Assembly (NCBI GenBank): GCA_030407085.1
Contig: CM059586.1
Coordinates: 17,502,001-17,566,000, forward strand
DNA length: 64,000 nt
Source: Trichopria drosophilae
Lineage: Eukaryota; Arthropoda; Insecta; Hymenoptera; Diapriidae
Reading direction: 5' to 3'
The position numbers and the translations under genes are program-made. The notes under the pieces were generated by a model, which was given only the letters and a program-made list of their open reading frames with translations, had not been told where the DNA came from and did no database searches. Numbering within the stretch: position 1 is the stretch's first letter; each line of letters opens with the position of its first letter. Positions 23,630 to 35,250 of this stretch are shown here, piece after piece.

Positions 23630-23675
23630 ATGGCCCTGATGAAAACCTACATGTAGGTTGATACGTTGGACCAGT
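23630..23675 (+). ncRNA. Hammerhead-like motif
   Basis: GGCCCTGATGA at 23632-23642 is followed by the perfect hairpin AACCTACATGTAGGTT and then GATACGTTGGACC. This is the CUGAUGA / stem II / GAAAC order of a minimal hammerhead, but GAAAC is GATAC, which should weaken or abolish cleavage. It lies 200 bases after a Penelope-like fragment, where such motifs are expected. Confidence 0.45.
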
Positions 23676-23679
23676 GATG

Positions 23680-24400
23680 TTCTTATTTAAGACTACTAAT
23701 TATAGGATCTATAGTGGTCATTTAATAAAACTATTGACATTATTTATTGGAAGTTGCAGTTCATTTATAAAAATTTTTTTGGGACAAAAACTAGTTTTTT
23801 ACACTTTTAATTTTTTGTGGTAACGCTTACGCTTCTGTTTTAGCGACTTAAGTTGTTAACTTTTAGTAATTTGAAGATTAAGTGCTTTAGCAACAAAAAA
23901 TAACAACATTAAAAATTTGTGTTTTACCTCACTTTATGTAAAAAATAGGTACTTTCTGAATTTAATGTGAATAATAATAAATTTTTGACCACCCGAACAA
24001 AAAAATCTTATTTAGGTCGTTCGATCGCGATAACGCGATAAATCAAGCGCTACTGTTTTTAATCTGTTGACATGTATGGCTGGTTAATCATGATTTTCTA
24101 GTTATAAGTTATGAAAAGTTATAAGCAGTTAAACATCTTTATCGCGAACAGCGAGCGTTTTGTTCACCGCATTACCTTTACTTCTCCTCCCCCTTCAGAT
24201 ACAAGTACTGTAATTTACGCTGCAATAGCGTAGTTTATATAACGCTATTGTAATATTATAAAGATCGTATATATTGTAAGTTGTACATTGTATACATGAA
24301 GAGCTGGCAATTAATGCGGGAGTTTAAAATGTACACATTTATTTATGAAAATTGACCAGCCATTATGATATTTTATAATTAGTATGTATATCTCGAGAAG
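23680..24400. other. Intergenic DNA, nothing recognised
   Basis: No gene is seen. A GATCGCGATAACGCGATAAA segment near 24024 and small AACGCTATTG/CAATAGCG inverted words near 24222-24250 are the only structure noted. Confidence 0.4.
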
Positions 24401-24404
24401 AAAT

Positions 24405-25325
24405 CTAGTCCAGGCTGCCTGAAAACCGATCAGGTACTTGATCAGGCAGCAATTAGGCGCGTCTGATATAGTCTTATTACTTTCGTATCAGGCCGCTGTA
24501 ATTATGCGTGCCGAAAAAAGTGTGGCTGAAAATTGATTGATTATAGAACCTGATCAGGCAGCAGTTATGTGCGCCTGATAAGATGGGTCTTACTACTGTG
24601 GGATCAGGCCCCCATCAGGGGACTAGAACCTTATCACACAAACGCAATTGTTGCCTGATCATGTTCTGATCAGGTGATTGCAAGGCAAACTTTATCAGTA
24701 GTTAGTTTGATGCTACATGAGTTGTGATAGTCATGAGCCCAACGGGTTAATAGAAGAAACCTTTTTTTTGTAAACTAATGAAATTGTGAACGTAGCGTAG
24801 TGGTTAAGGCGTCAGCGTATAGTAAACAAGAGACCCAAGTTCGACTCCCGCGCGGGGTTAGATTTTTTTCGTATTTATTTGCGAGCGTTGTAAAATCCAA
24901 ATATATTATGATGTATAAAAATACAATTAAAGTATACATAATACAATACTTTAAATGTTTAAAAATAAAAATTAATATAATCATCGAATTACACTTTTTG
25001 AAATGCAATATACGTGTGGATTAATATTATAATAAATAATACATAATTAGGTAATTCAACATAATGTATATAATGAAAGAGAATCAAAAAGTTGTATGAT
25101 TATTAATTTTATTTAATTATTGTTTAAACGAACCTTGGAGGTACCTCATCAGGTCCTTATCAAACCCTCATCAGAGGCGGCTATTAGGATGTCTGATCTT
25201 GCCCCGACCAATAAAATCGTTACGTTTTTGATCACGCCCTGACAGTACAGCCTGCTAAGGCCCTGAAATATTTTCAGGCAACCTGAACAGGACCTTATCA
25301 GGGCCGTATCATAATTTCTATTCGG
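24405..25325. repeat. Word-built repeat (CCTGATCAGG type) with a tRNA-like segment in the middle
   Basis: The left block 24405-24690 and right block 25140-25320 consist of many variants of CTGATCAGGC, CTTATCAGG and CCTCATCAG separated by 10-25 bases. The words are partly self-complementary. The 450 bases between the blocks are different in nature and carry a tRNA-like sequence at 24789-24856, so either the two blocks are arms of one element or another element has inserted between them. Confidence 0.6.
24789..24856 (+). repeat. tRNA-like sequence (SINE head or tRNA pseudogene)
   Basis: TAGCGTAGTGG resembles a pol III A box and AGTTCGACTCC, about 42 bases downstream, resembles a B box. The acceptor and T stems do not pair well, so a working tRNA is unlikely. 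Confidence 0.5.
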
Positions 25326-25439
25326 GTAGTTAAATGCATAATGAGCTGTAATAAAGTAAATAATAATATATGCGGTATTTATGTATAATATCACGCTTAA
25401 CTGTAGCTTCATCGTTCTCCTATTTGCCACTGTTTTGAT

Positions 25440-26080
25440 TCTAAGCGAATAGTTATTTTATAAGAATAAATTGGAATATATTACTTTGGAGCGCCATGAT
25501 AGACTAATATATATATCCAGCATGATAAGATCATTAAATTAGGATTAATTTTCGAATGTCTTATTTTTAACAGTTTAATATGAAAAACCCGTTTAGTTGA
25601 TAAGCAGCTTTAGTTAAAATGTTAGTACGACAATTAAATATTGATCATATTATCTTCATGATTTTGCTGATTTATTACGCTACATCCACATTATTATTTT
25701 CACTTATAGTACAAAATGTTCATAATAAATCACTGCATATTCGATTAAAAATACAATATTTTGAGAATAAATTTATAAATTTTGTTATTGTAATTCCTAG
25801 TAAGAAAATCTCTGAAAAAGTTTGGAGTTTGCCCATTAATAAATTAATGATAAATTTCGTGATCAATAGAAACGTATTTATTTACACGTATTGTTAATTC
25901 TAGTTATTTTTACTATTTAAAAACGAAGGGCATAATTAAAAAGTAACGAACTCTTTGCACAAAACGAATGTGCATTGATGATACTAAACAATTATTAAGA
26001 TAAGACCAACGCGATAAATAATGACATGCATATATAGTACAACTTGCAAACATATTATCTAGTATGACTCTACTAACTAG
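25440..26080. other. Intergenic DNA 5' of gene D
   Basis: AT-rich with no supported gene. TATAAAAA at 26082-26089 could be the gene D TATA box, about 130 bases before the first ATG pair, but unlike genes A and B there is no second copy to compare with. Confidence 0.35.
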
Positions 26081-26264
26081 TCTATAAAAAATATTACTAA
26101 ATTTGATTAAATTTTCAAATATCTACAGTTTTTATGTGTAATATTTATGTAAGACAACAGATAGTTTAACAGGACTTGTCATCAAAAGGACTTGGCATCT
26201 GAAATATTATTACAATGATGTCACTCAACCACGGTAAATAATTCCATTGATAAAATCTGGGAAT

Positions 26265-29200
26265 ATGTGTCTAATTAATATTAACTTTATAGGCAGTAAA
26301 CTTATATTGTTTGGATATGTCGTTTTTATCGGCATTGGAACTGCAATCAAGGGAGAGCCGGAACGTTGCGGCGTCAAACCTGTGGAAAATTTTAATATTG
26401 AAAAGGTATTTTGCAGATTCAGTACTATTTTAATCTAAATTATTTTTTAGTACAAGTCCTGCATCAGTGGCTTTGCAACGCGTTATATTACAAGCGATCA
26501 TAACTAGAAATTTATAGACCCTGATTAGGCTTGGCTCCATCGTTATAATTATTGTAACAATACTGAAATTATTTTATCCAACCTGACATCAGTAACACAG
26601 ATTAACCAAAATTTAAGAATTTCATGTTGCCTTATACGTATGAGTCGATTATGGTAGGATTTTTTCTCCGTAATCCAAATATCTAGACCAAAATATTGAT
26701 GTGGACAGAGTTATTACCAAATTGAATGTCAAATGGGTAAAAAATTGTGTTTTTCGACATTTTCACATTTATACTACTGGATACGATGTAACAAAAGAAT
26801 AAAAAAATGTAAAATGGTGGATCCAATATGTCCGACAAAATTTTTGAATTTCGAATCACTTCAAACTTGTCATCTACTTTTCCGAGAAAAACAGAAAAAA
26901 AGTTCGTGATTTGTACCTCTTTGACCTTCAATTTTGGCGTGAATAATGATATTGGAATTGAATTGGAAACATATATTTATAAATGCCTAGAATAGAATTT
27001 ACCAGCCTCATAAAAAGATGGAATTTTTTGTTTTGGTCTACTTTTTTACACGCAAACAAAATTGTTTAAATCAAACAATTTATCGCATTACCACAGGTTT
27101 GGAAAATATTTGTTATACAAAAAAATGTTTGTATTAAATAAATATGCAGAATAATTTATACAAAACAGCTTTTTAAACGAATTATTCTTTGAATTTAATA
27201 AAAGTACTTTGGATTTAAACAAAAAATATTTCTTGTGTTTCGTAAAATTATTTCTTGAATAAAATAAGTTATTTCTTGAATAACACAAAAAAAGTAACTT
27301 GAATTGAATTAAATGATCTTCTGAATATATAAAAGTATCTTTTAAGTTAGGATAGGTTAGGTTAGTTCAGTGACGTTGCAATTTCTCCGCTTCTCACATT
27401 TCACTATATGAATTTTGATAAAAAATGAATCTCGTGACAAAAACCAGGGTGAAATAGTCTGGCGCCAAAACGGCAGAACCAAAATATCCGGCGCCAAAAC
27501 GTCCTGGTGCCAAAACAGCGAGTACAAAGCGTCTTGGCGCGAAAACGTCTGTGCCCTATACCTAATGAATTTTGTGGACAAACCCACAAAACTTTTCATT
27601 TTGATAATAAACTCGTTTCTTTTTTATTCAAAGCACACGTTTTTGGGAATGACAATCCATCCTTGTAACTTATTTTTTGTCCCACCTGCACAAATACGAA
27701 ATCTTTACGTGCCGGTAAAGTAATCGGAAAGCCTGTGCTTCTGCGCATGCGCAAAGGGCGATCGAGCATTGTTTGCCACCCACAGGGCTTTTTTTGCACG
27801 TCCTTGAATTTTTATAGAGACATGACAAAAAATAGTGTACATTTCGCGGGGGGAAACGCATTACAATAAAATACAATGATAAATAAAATAATATATCAAT
27901 AAAATAATCTTTAAAAAAATACAATATATTAATAATAATAATAATAATATCAAAAACATTAAATTTGAATGTATTTTTTACAGAATGTATTTTACAAACA
28001 ATTTTTGGAATTTTGTTTAATTTTACATTTTACATTTAGATTTGTTTGAAATAATAATTGTAGATTATCTAGTAGTCTTTTATTTATTATTGTTCGTTAC
28101 GGAGTCAGTAATTGTGGAATAATTATTTGGTTTTAATGGATAATGAACTCAAGGAGGATCGTAAAAACACTAAGTAAAAAATAATTAATGACAAATTACC
28201 TATGTAGTAATTGCATATATGGTAATAGAAAGCTACTTAGTCGATAATTTCTTTTTTTTTAACAGCACTGAAATTACATTCTGCAAATTAAAGGATACAT
28301 TTTCACGCAGTGTGTGAAATTCAAATTTTGAGTGACTTTTTTCACGAGCATTATAAACTTTTTGAAAATACTTTTTAACTTGTACCAAAGGCAAAGAGTT
28401 GTCCTCCATTAACATATCACTAAACTGGCACCATCAAAATTATTGTTAAAATTCATGCGACTGTTTTGAAGATGCTATTTTTTTTAAAGAAAATTCGACC
28501 TTTTGCAATTCTGAAAAACGATAATTTTTTTCTTTAAAATTGCATGCTGATTATGATCATGGTATTCGAAAGAGGATGCTCAAAACTGTAGATCTTGACT
28601 TATTTTAATGTTGTTTTACGACGTTTGGGTCAAAAGTTACAGCGCTGAAAGTTAGGTCCAAATTTTGTACCTTCAGCATGAAAAGAGTGACGACACGACC
28701 CTGAAATTGAAATTATAATTTCGTTATAAAATGGATGCTTCCTATCATTCCGACAATTCATGGATTACAAAAAATCCAGATCGGATAGCACTCATGTAGT
28801 ATTTAAGGAAGAAAAGTTAAAAAAGTAACTTCCTGTATGAGAGAAATGTTTGTTTACAGTTAATGTAATAGGTTCATAGTAAAGCTAACAGAATTTAGAT
28901 TTTTATCTTGAGGTAAGTTTATCCTGAAGTTTTCGTAATCTGAGATGCATTTAAATTTGTTATGTTAATAGTAGGTTAATATAAGAATTTTAAATATTAT
29001 TGTTACAATTAAACAAACATACACATGCGTAGTCATTCGAGTTTCTACGTATTTTTCGACGCATTGTTGACATGCACAGTTCAAACGATAGAATTAAATG
29101 TAGGATTTAATAACAGTTAACGAACGCTCATTGAATGTTAAAATATACGAGTTAATACACAATAACATTTCAGGAAAGTCCTGATATTTTTATCTCAAAG

Positions 29201-32200
29201 TTACCTGGCGTTTTTTACTTTAAGTAAAATAGTAAATAATTTCGCTCAGTGTCAAAAACATAAAAGTAACCAACCACTAAATGATGGTTACGGTATTAGG
29301 CAATCATTTTATTTAGTACAAACATTTTAAATCGGGTAAATTCTGTAAAAAGGGTGACATCGCCTGTTGATACAATAATAAAAAAAAATAAAGTAAAATA
29401 AAAAAATATATTACTTACTAAAAATCTAAGGAATGGTATCGGCAATTTCTGTTTAAAAAAATGACACACACTTTTTATCGCACATTTTGAACAGATTAAA
29501 ACACTAATGCATTTGCTTGCAATGATATGCATGGAAAGCATTATTGCATTTGCATTTGAAACTGTAGACAATTACTCACAACCTCTACACATGAAATTTT
29601 CTTAACACATGAAATATGAAATGATTACAAGTAAGAAAGAATTCCTAATCTATAACTGTGTACAACTCGAAGAATTTAAATTTAAAAAAAATATTTTGTA
29701 CACAGTTTACTTTTTTAAGGACTTCCGGTGACCAAAATTTGAAGCTATTATGAAACATAAATTTGTGTAATTGTTCATTTACAACTCTTTTACGTGTGCA
29801 AATTATTCATGATCTGAAATATGTTTTTTTATATACAGAAATTTTATATAATCCAACCTTTAATATAATTAACGTTTTTGCATCGAGATTAATTAGGTGT
29901 TTATTCTATCTTTGACCTTTTACGATTATTTTAACAAAATAAATATTTTACTTTTTCAGTATATCGGCAAGTGGTACATTACAGGAGTATACCCCATCGA
30001 CTACTTACCAAATAAGAAATGCATACTGGGAGAATATATCCTTAATAAGAATGGATCGGTACAGTTTCATACCTTACTTACTGACTATGTGTAAGTCAAT
30101 ATATTAATTATAAAATCTATCTTTTCTGTGATTATTTATGTGTCTAATTGCGCGGATCTTTTAGAATTTGAGTATCGGATATAAAGAAGTTAATATTAAA
30201 GACACTCAGGCCAAAGTTGTTTTCTCTTCCTTTTATCCGTATATGCAGAAGTACTAAAATATAATATGTGCAATAAGCTATAATTAATCAAATAAATTTA
30301 CAAGAGATCCAGAAGTTTTAATTTTCATTTAAGATATTACTTATGAAAAAAGATTGTTATTTAACATTCTAAATTTATTTTTGATATTTAACCCTTTAAA
30401 TCCTAGAATATTTTGTTCTTACAGAAATATAATTTTAATAAATAATAATATGATTTAAAGTATTGCTTTCTTATGATTTGAGATGGACACATGCAATAAA
30501 GTTGTACTTTAGGAAACTTTATCCTTCTGAAGTCTGCATGATTCAGCGTTATCTACAATTTTTTTTAAATGAACATTTGATTTTTTTTAGTGATGACTAT
30601 ATTTAAGGTGCTAGTCCAGTGTTTTTTTTCACCAAAAAATTCATCATTTTTGTATAGAATATACATCTAAAAATACGATGGAATTGGCTAGAAATGATTT
30701 TTACGTGATTATAAAAAATGATTAAATTAACCACTTCCATAGTAAAAGAGAACAAAAACATTGTTCCGTTTACTATTTCCCAATACTTAAATATGCAGCT
30801 ACAGCACATAACCTCAAATGTACCGTAGCTTTACAGTTAAATAGTCACTCGAAAGATTCGTGACTAGAAAAATAGATTTAGTAAAAGTGATTAAACGAAA
30901 ATAACCACTTATCATCATAAAAAGTAATTATTGTATGTTATATTTCATAATGTTATGAATTATAAAAACAAGATACTATGAACTTTTCACTTGCACTATT
31001 ATGAAATGTTATAATCATTTCTACCTTTTCTTCATGGTTCCATTAACCTTTCTTTTTCTCCCTGTGTACAGCGGATGTGTGTGACATAAAAATGATTTTC
31101 TAAACCACAACTATTGGACTAGCCTTAACCCTCTAGGTACTGGTGGGACGTGGGAGTCCCATAGATTTAAAAATACTTTTTTGCTTTTTTAATGGCAAAT
31201 CCGGTATGTAATATCGACGGTAGGTTTCCGTCGGTCATGCATAATGCATTCCTACCAGCAGCAACAGTTATTCAATTGGTTAAATATTAGAAAAGCTGTG
31301 AATTGTGCCTTGCATTGCAGGTTAACTGTCGTATTCGTATGCCACTCGATAATTTTTCAAAATAAAGTATGTACTAATGATTTTATGGTAAAATCCGTGT
31401 ATACATTTTAAAAGCGGGATATACATATGCAAATTAGCGTATTTTAACCACTATTTGGTTTTGATTTATATAGGGGCTTCTGATTTTAAAGTATGGAACG
31501 TGTACGTCCCACCAGGGCTCAACGGTCTACTAATGCAAAAGTTGAAAGATAAATAGGCGTTTTCTACTTTATTACACGTCACGATGTTAAATAATTTGTG
31601 AGTTATACATAAATATGTATTTGTTTTAATTTTTGTTATTTCACAAATTTATCACAAAAATTTGACGCCTTAGATCACTTCCCAGAGTTTAGCGAAGTCA
31701 GACAAAGATGCACCTTATGCATTAAAAATAAACCTACGTCTTTTTGCTGCAAATGCAATGTATACCTTTGTTGCAATAAAAGCAATAATTGTTTTTATAC
31801 ATACCATTTAAAAAAGGAATAGTTCTCAAAGATATACAAAATCGTGTTATATTGTGCGTTATATTACTTATATAGAGTGTTAGATTTAGCCTAAAATAAC
31901 ATTAAACCAATAAAACGTGAAATATATATATTACTGTTGATTTTCTTATTTTTATCAAAAACTGAAAATCTTACCCTCAAGTCCTGGTGGGACTTCCAAG
32001 TCCCATAACAAAAAACTGTGATTTTAGCGTTTTTATTTAATTGTAACGATTGTTCGTCAAATCAGAAGTATAAAATAGACAAATTAAAGTCTTGAAAAAA
32101 TTATATTCCAACATCAATATACCCTCGGACCTAGAGGGTTAAACACAAGCATTTGCTGCGAGAGCAACGAATTTATTTCTCGACCATTTAAAATTAATAA

Positions 32201-34780
32201 ATTAAAAATATATGAATATTTCTCATCATATACAGTCCTTTGATGAAGAAATGAAAAAAAAATATTTTCTTTCTGCTTTCAATGTGAAGCTATGAAAAAT
32301 ATAAAACAAGGGTGTAAACAGCTCGGTATATATTGGATAAAAAATAAATTGTAGTAATAGAATTTCATATCCCTCTAGTGGTGATTGATAAAAGGAGGAC
32401 CATTTTGTTGAAAAAAATTTTTTTTTTCGCACGATTTACGTAATCTCGCACACTTTGCGTAAGACTGCAATGTGTTTTTTACGATTTATAGGAGTATTCC
32501 TTTATTTTTAAATATGGAAGCCATTATTTGAAAATTGGAATATAAAATATGTAAATAAGGAGATAAACTCTAATTTAACTGCAAGTTTAATGTTTACTGA
32601 AACAGAAAGAAAGACACAAATGACTCATTTTTCATTCATGTTAGTAGTTACTTATAATTAATAACCGTGCTTTTATCGGGAAATTGTGTTGCTCGTGATA
32701 TTTTTTATCGTATTCTACTCAGTAATTGGATTATATTTCACCAGCAATATCTTGTGCAATATTTTTGCTAGGTAGAGCAATTTAATTTATCACTTTCGGA
32801 ACTAAATGTTTAGTCAATATTCTTATAAAAATTACTTTTAGTTAGTTATGTTCGCATTATTCAGGGTTTACATTAGAATCAAAATTATTATTGAGAGCGA
32901 ATGAGTTTAACAAAAAAGAAAACAACCTACGCTCAATATTGTACACTTTCAAGAATTTCGAAAATAATTTATAGCAATTAAACTAAATAACACTAGTTTG
33001 CCAATATAAATAATTTTGTTTGTGCCGTATTTTAAGCCACTAAATTAAAAAACCAAGTTGTTAATTTTTTTGTATGGATATGTTTTTAAGATATGAATTT
33101 TCAACATTTTTTTTTCATTTTCGCGAAATTGAAATATAATTATTTCGACCACTAATGTTCCTTTATCGAATATTATGTTTTACTATTTGATTATTCCAAT
33201 CAACTATGCGATTTATATAATATTACTCATATATTACCAATTTTTAATTATTTTTATATTATTATTGTTTTCGTTTTTGCCTAATAATAATACAAATACA
33301 CGTGTAATAAGTTATTAAAAATTTAAGTAGTTGAAGTAAAATAAAAGTAGTTGAAAAAAAGTAATTTCAGAGTAAAGTATTTTGTATTAGCATATTAGGG
33401 TAAGCCACCCCCTTATTTAAATCTTTTGCTAATTTAAAGCTTTTAACAATGATGAATATGTTGACAATAATACAATGTATTACCCTGTTTTTCTGCACAC
33501 TAAATCAGGTAAATTTTACATTGTTACAGTAAAAATGTCACAACAACAAATCTTCTCACGTTTGATTACACGGAGAAAGGTACAGGAGCTCTGGATAACT
33601 CTTTTGATGGTAGTTATATAATTCTAGACACGGATTACGAGACTTATGCTGTTGAAGGTGGCTGTTTACCTGATGATAGAAGAGGAAACAGTAAAAGGTA
33701 TACTTCACAAATTAAATATAAACAACTTACATAACTGCATATCTATTTTGTGAAAAAAGTTTATAACAAGACCTTCAATGACACGACAAAATATCATAGT
33801 CGAATAACTAATTTCATGTAATCTAAACATGACCTAAACCAACCTAACTTTCCTTTCTGTGATTTAACTTATTGAAAGTTTTGATTTCGTCGACCAATGT
33901 TCAAATTAAATAAGTCCCCTACTTTCTTCGTTTTATCGTTGTCTGAGTATAAAAATAAAAATAAAAATAAAAATAAAAATAAAAATAAAAATAAAAATAA
34001 AAATAAAAATAAAAATAAAAATAAAAATAAAAATAAAAATAAAAATAAAAATAATAAAGACGTTTCTTTTATTCCCTGACCACGATAACACGAACAAAGG
34101 AGAGGAATTATTTGATTTAACTTATTGTTCCGTGAAGATATTTTTTATTTACGAAAGTCGTAAACTTTTGTATGTAAACAAATGACGAAAATTAAAACAA
34201 TATCAATCTAGGTTTGAATAAATATACAAATTTTCATTTTCGAATATAAAATTATGCAAAACGCGTGATATCCTTTCTTATTTAATTGCTTTCATAATTT
34301 ATAAGCATATAAAATGAAAGAAACAATAATAAAGGCCTAATTTACATTCAGAAACGTGGAAGAAACAAACAATATTTGTCTCTCGATACCCCTTGTTCAC
34401 AACGGCTCGTTTTTCCCTTTTTGCAATACAACATCAACACAATGTATACATGATTCAATAATTCAAAAGACCAAACGAAAAATGATATAATTTTAAAGAA
34501 TAATAAGATCTGAATTAACTTCTGATTTTTCTGTTAATATTGCTTGAACGATTTTAGCATTCGATTTTGTATGTGAATATAATAAATACTTATTTAATGT
34601 GAAATAATTTGTTACAGTCCCGTTTGGATAGTGATTCAAGCAAGAGAACCCAAACCACCTCAGGATGTAATAGACAAACTCAATAATGCGGTGGATAAAA
34701 TCAATTTGCACAACATAAAGAGTTCCGATGTGGTCGAAACGAAGCAAGATTCTACGTGTAAGATATTTGAAGACGTTTAA
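26265..34780 (+). CDS. Secreted lipocalin (apolipoprotein D / bilin-binding protein-like), gene D
   Basis: Exons: 26265-26405, 29960-30090, 33530-33697 and 34618-34780, phases 0, 2, 2, giving 200 residues with the start used here. A hydrophobic signal (LILFGYVVFIGIG) precedes C35 and the motif CGVKPVENFNIEK, typical of BBP/apoD N termini. GKWY lies at 50-53, TDY in exon 3, and QAREPKPP leads into the C-terminal helix. Cysteines fall in the four family positions. K-N-V-T at the start of exon 3 is a possible N-glycosylation site. ATG-ATG at 26215 could instead be the start if a 59-base intron (26234-26292) is removed: this joins in frame at G-S-K-L. Introns 1 and 2 exceed 3.4 kb and contain repeats and two TTAA elements. 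It is more diverged than genes A and B; the ligand is unknown. Confidence 0.85.
27110..27300. repeat. Degenerate TTTCTTGAATAAA phrase repeat in gene D intron 1
   Basis: Loosely repeated phrases (TTATTTCTTGAATAAA, AAATATTTCTTGTG, ACTTTGGATTTAAAC) occur about every 20-30 bases. The repeat texture is clear but the period is not fixed. Confidence 0.4.
27455..27560. repeat. Word-built repeat (CTGGCGCCAAAAC)
   Basis: GGCGCCAAAACG, GGCGCCAAAACGTC, GGTGCCAAAACAGC and GGCGCGAAAACGTC occur in tandem with 10-15 base spacers, in one orientation. It lies in gene D intron 1. No reverse arm was found nearby. Confidence 0.55.
27600..29950. other. Remainder of gene D intron 1
   Basis: No second gene is seen inside the intron. 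The segment at about 28420-28860 has the look of decayed repeat DNA, but I could not assign it. Confidence 0.4.
30607..31124. mobile_element. TTAA-flanked non-autonomous element (518 bases)
   Basis: TTAA at 30603-30606 and 31125-31128 flank a segment that begins GGTGCTAGTCCAGTG and ends ATTGGACTAGCC, so the terminal inverted repeats are GG(T/-)GCTAGTCCA. No transposase is present. Its right TTAA is also the left TTAA of the next element. It lies in gene D intron 2. Confidence 0.75.
31129..32138. mobile_element. piggyBac-like element relic (1,010 bases)
   Basis: TTAA at 31125-31128 and 32139-32142 flank ends CCCTCTAGGTAC and GGACCTAGAGGG (11 of 12 paired). Subterminal CTGGTGGGAC words recur inside in both orientations (about 31140, 31495 reversed, 31985). 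The internal sequence keeps only the Cys-rich end of a piggyBac transposase (31661-31822). TTAA duplication, CCC..GGG ends and the transposase tail together make the family call strong. Confidence 0.88.
31661..31822 (+). pseudogene. piggyBac transposase C-terminal Cys-rich domain fragment
   Basis: An open frame of 53 codons to a TAG reads FDALDHFPEFSEVRQRCTLC, then K..PTSFCCKCNVYLCC, then NCFYTYH. The C-x2-C / C-x2-C / C-C / C-x4-H spacing is that of the zinc-binding tail of piggyBac transposases (RC..C...T...C..C...LC...C...YH), which binds the transposon ends. The catalytic DDD domain is absent. Confidence 0.85.
33950..34055. repeat. (AAAAAT)n microsatellite in gene D intron 3
   Basis: About 17 near-perfect copies of the six-base unit lie between exons 3 and 4 of gene D. 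A reading frame through it gives only alternating K-N. Confidence 0.95.
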
Positions 34781-35187
34781 TTTTATATAAATTAAATGAG
34801 TATTATTCTTATTTTGAACGCTACTATTGTTTAGTTGCGAATCATCTGATTTGGAAACTGGACAATCAATGAATTAGTTCCTTCAATCCTACACAGCATA
34901 TTCTACATAATTTCCCATTTTTCCTTACAAAATTTGGCCTTCCGTTTTTTTAACTCAATATAAAAAATATATTTACTTCCGGATAAAAATATAAATTCTT
35001 TTCCGGAAACATGGAAAGGTCATCTCTCACTGTCTGACTCTCCTAATTTGTTTGATATTTTTCAAACATGCCGTTTATTGTAAAATTCGCTTCCGATTTT
35101 AATTTAATTATGGTTTTCTTTAGTTTGGAGTAAGCTCTTCACATATTCATTAATTAGGAAATGAAACATGGCAACATAGATGTCATC

Positions 35188-35250
35188 GGCTTCGTAGCTC
35201 CGATGGTAGATTGGACTACGAGGTCGCAAGTTCGATCCTCAGCTCGAGAA
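35188..35250 (+). repeat. tRNA-like sequence (SINE head or tRNA pseudogene)
   Basis: TAGCTCCGATGGTAGA resembles an A box and AAGTTCGATCC a B box. The D stem is not closed and the acceptor ends pair only partly, so it is probably tRNA-derived and not an active tRNA. Confidence 0.5.

Noticed and set aside
19484..26200. Exons 3 and 4 to accompany the orphan lipocalin exon
   Set aside because: I looked for the TDY, Y-V-C and (R)D.KP.D patterns with correct phase and found none before gene D.
33434..33529. A signal-peptide-like open frame (MMNMLTIIQ..LFFCTLNQ) ending in CAG-GTAAAT just before exon 3 of gene D
   Set aside because: The intron needed to join exon 3 would be only 20 bases long, too short for splicing; probably chance.
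33897..34079. A 60-codon K-N repeat protein
   Set aside because: It is the (AAAAAT)n microsatellite within an intron.
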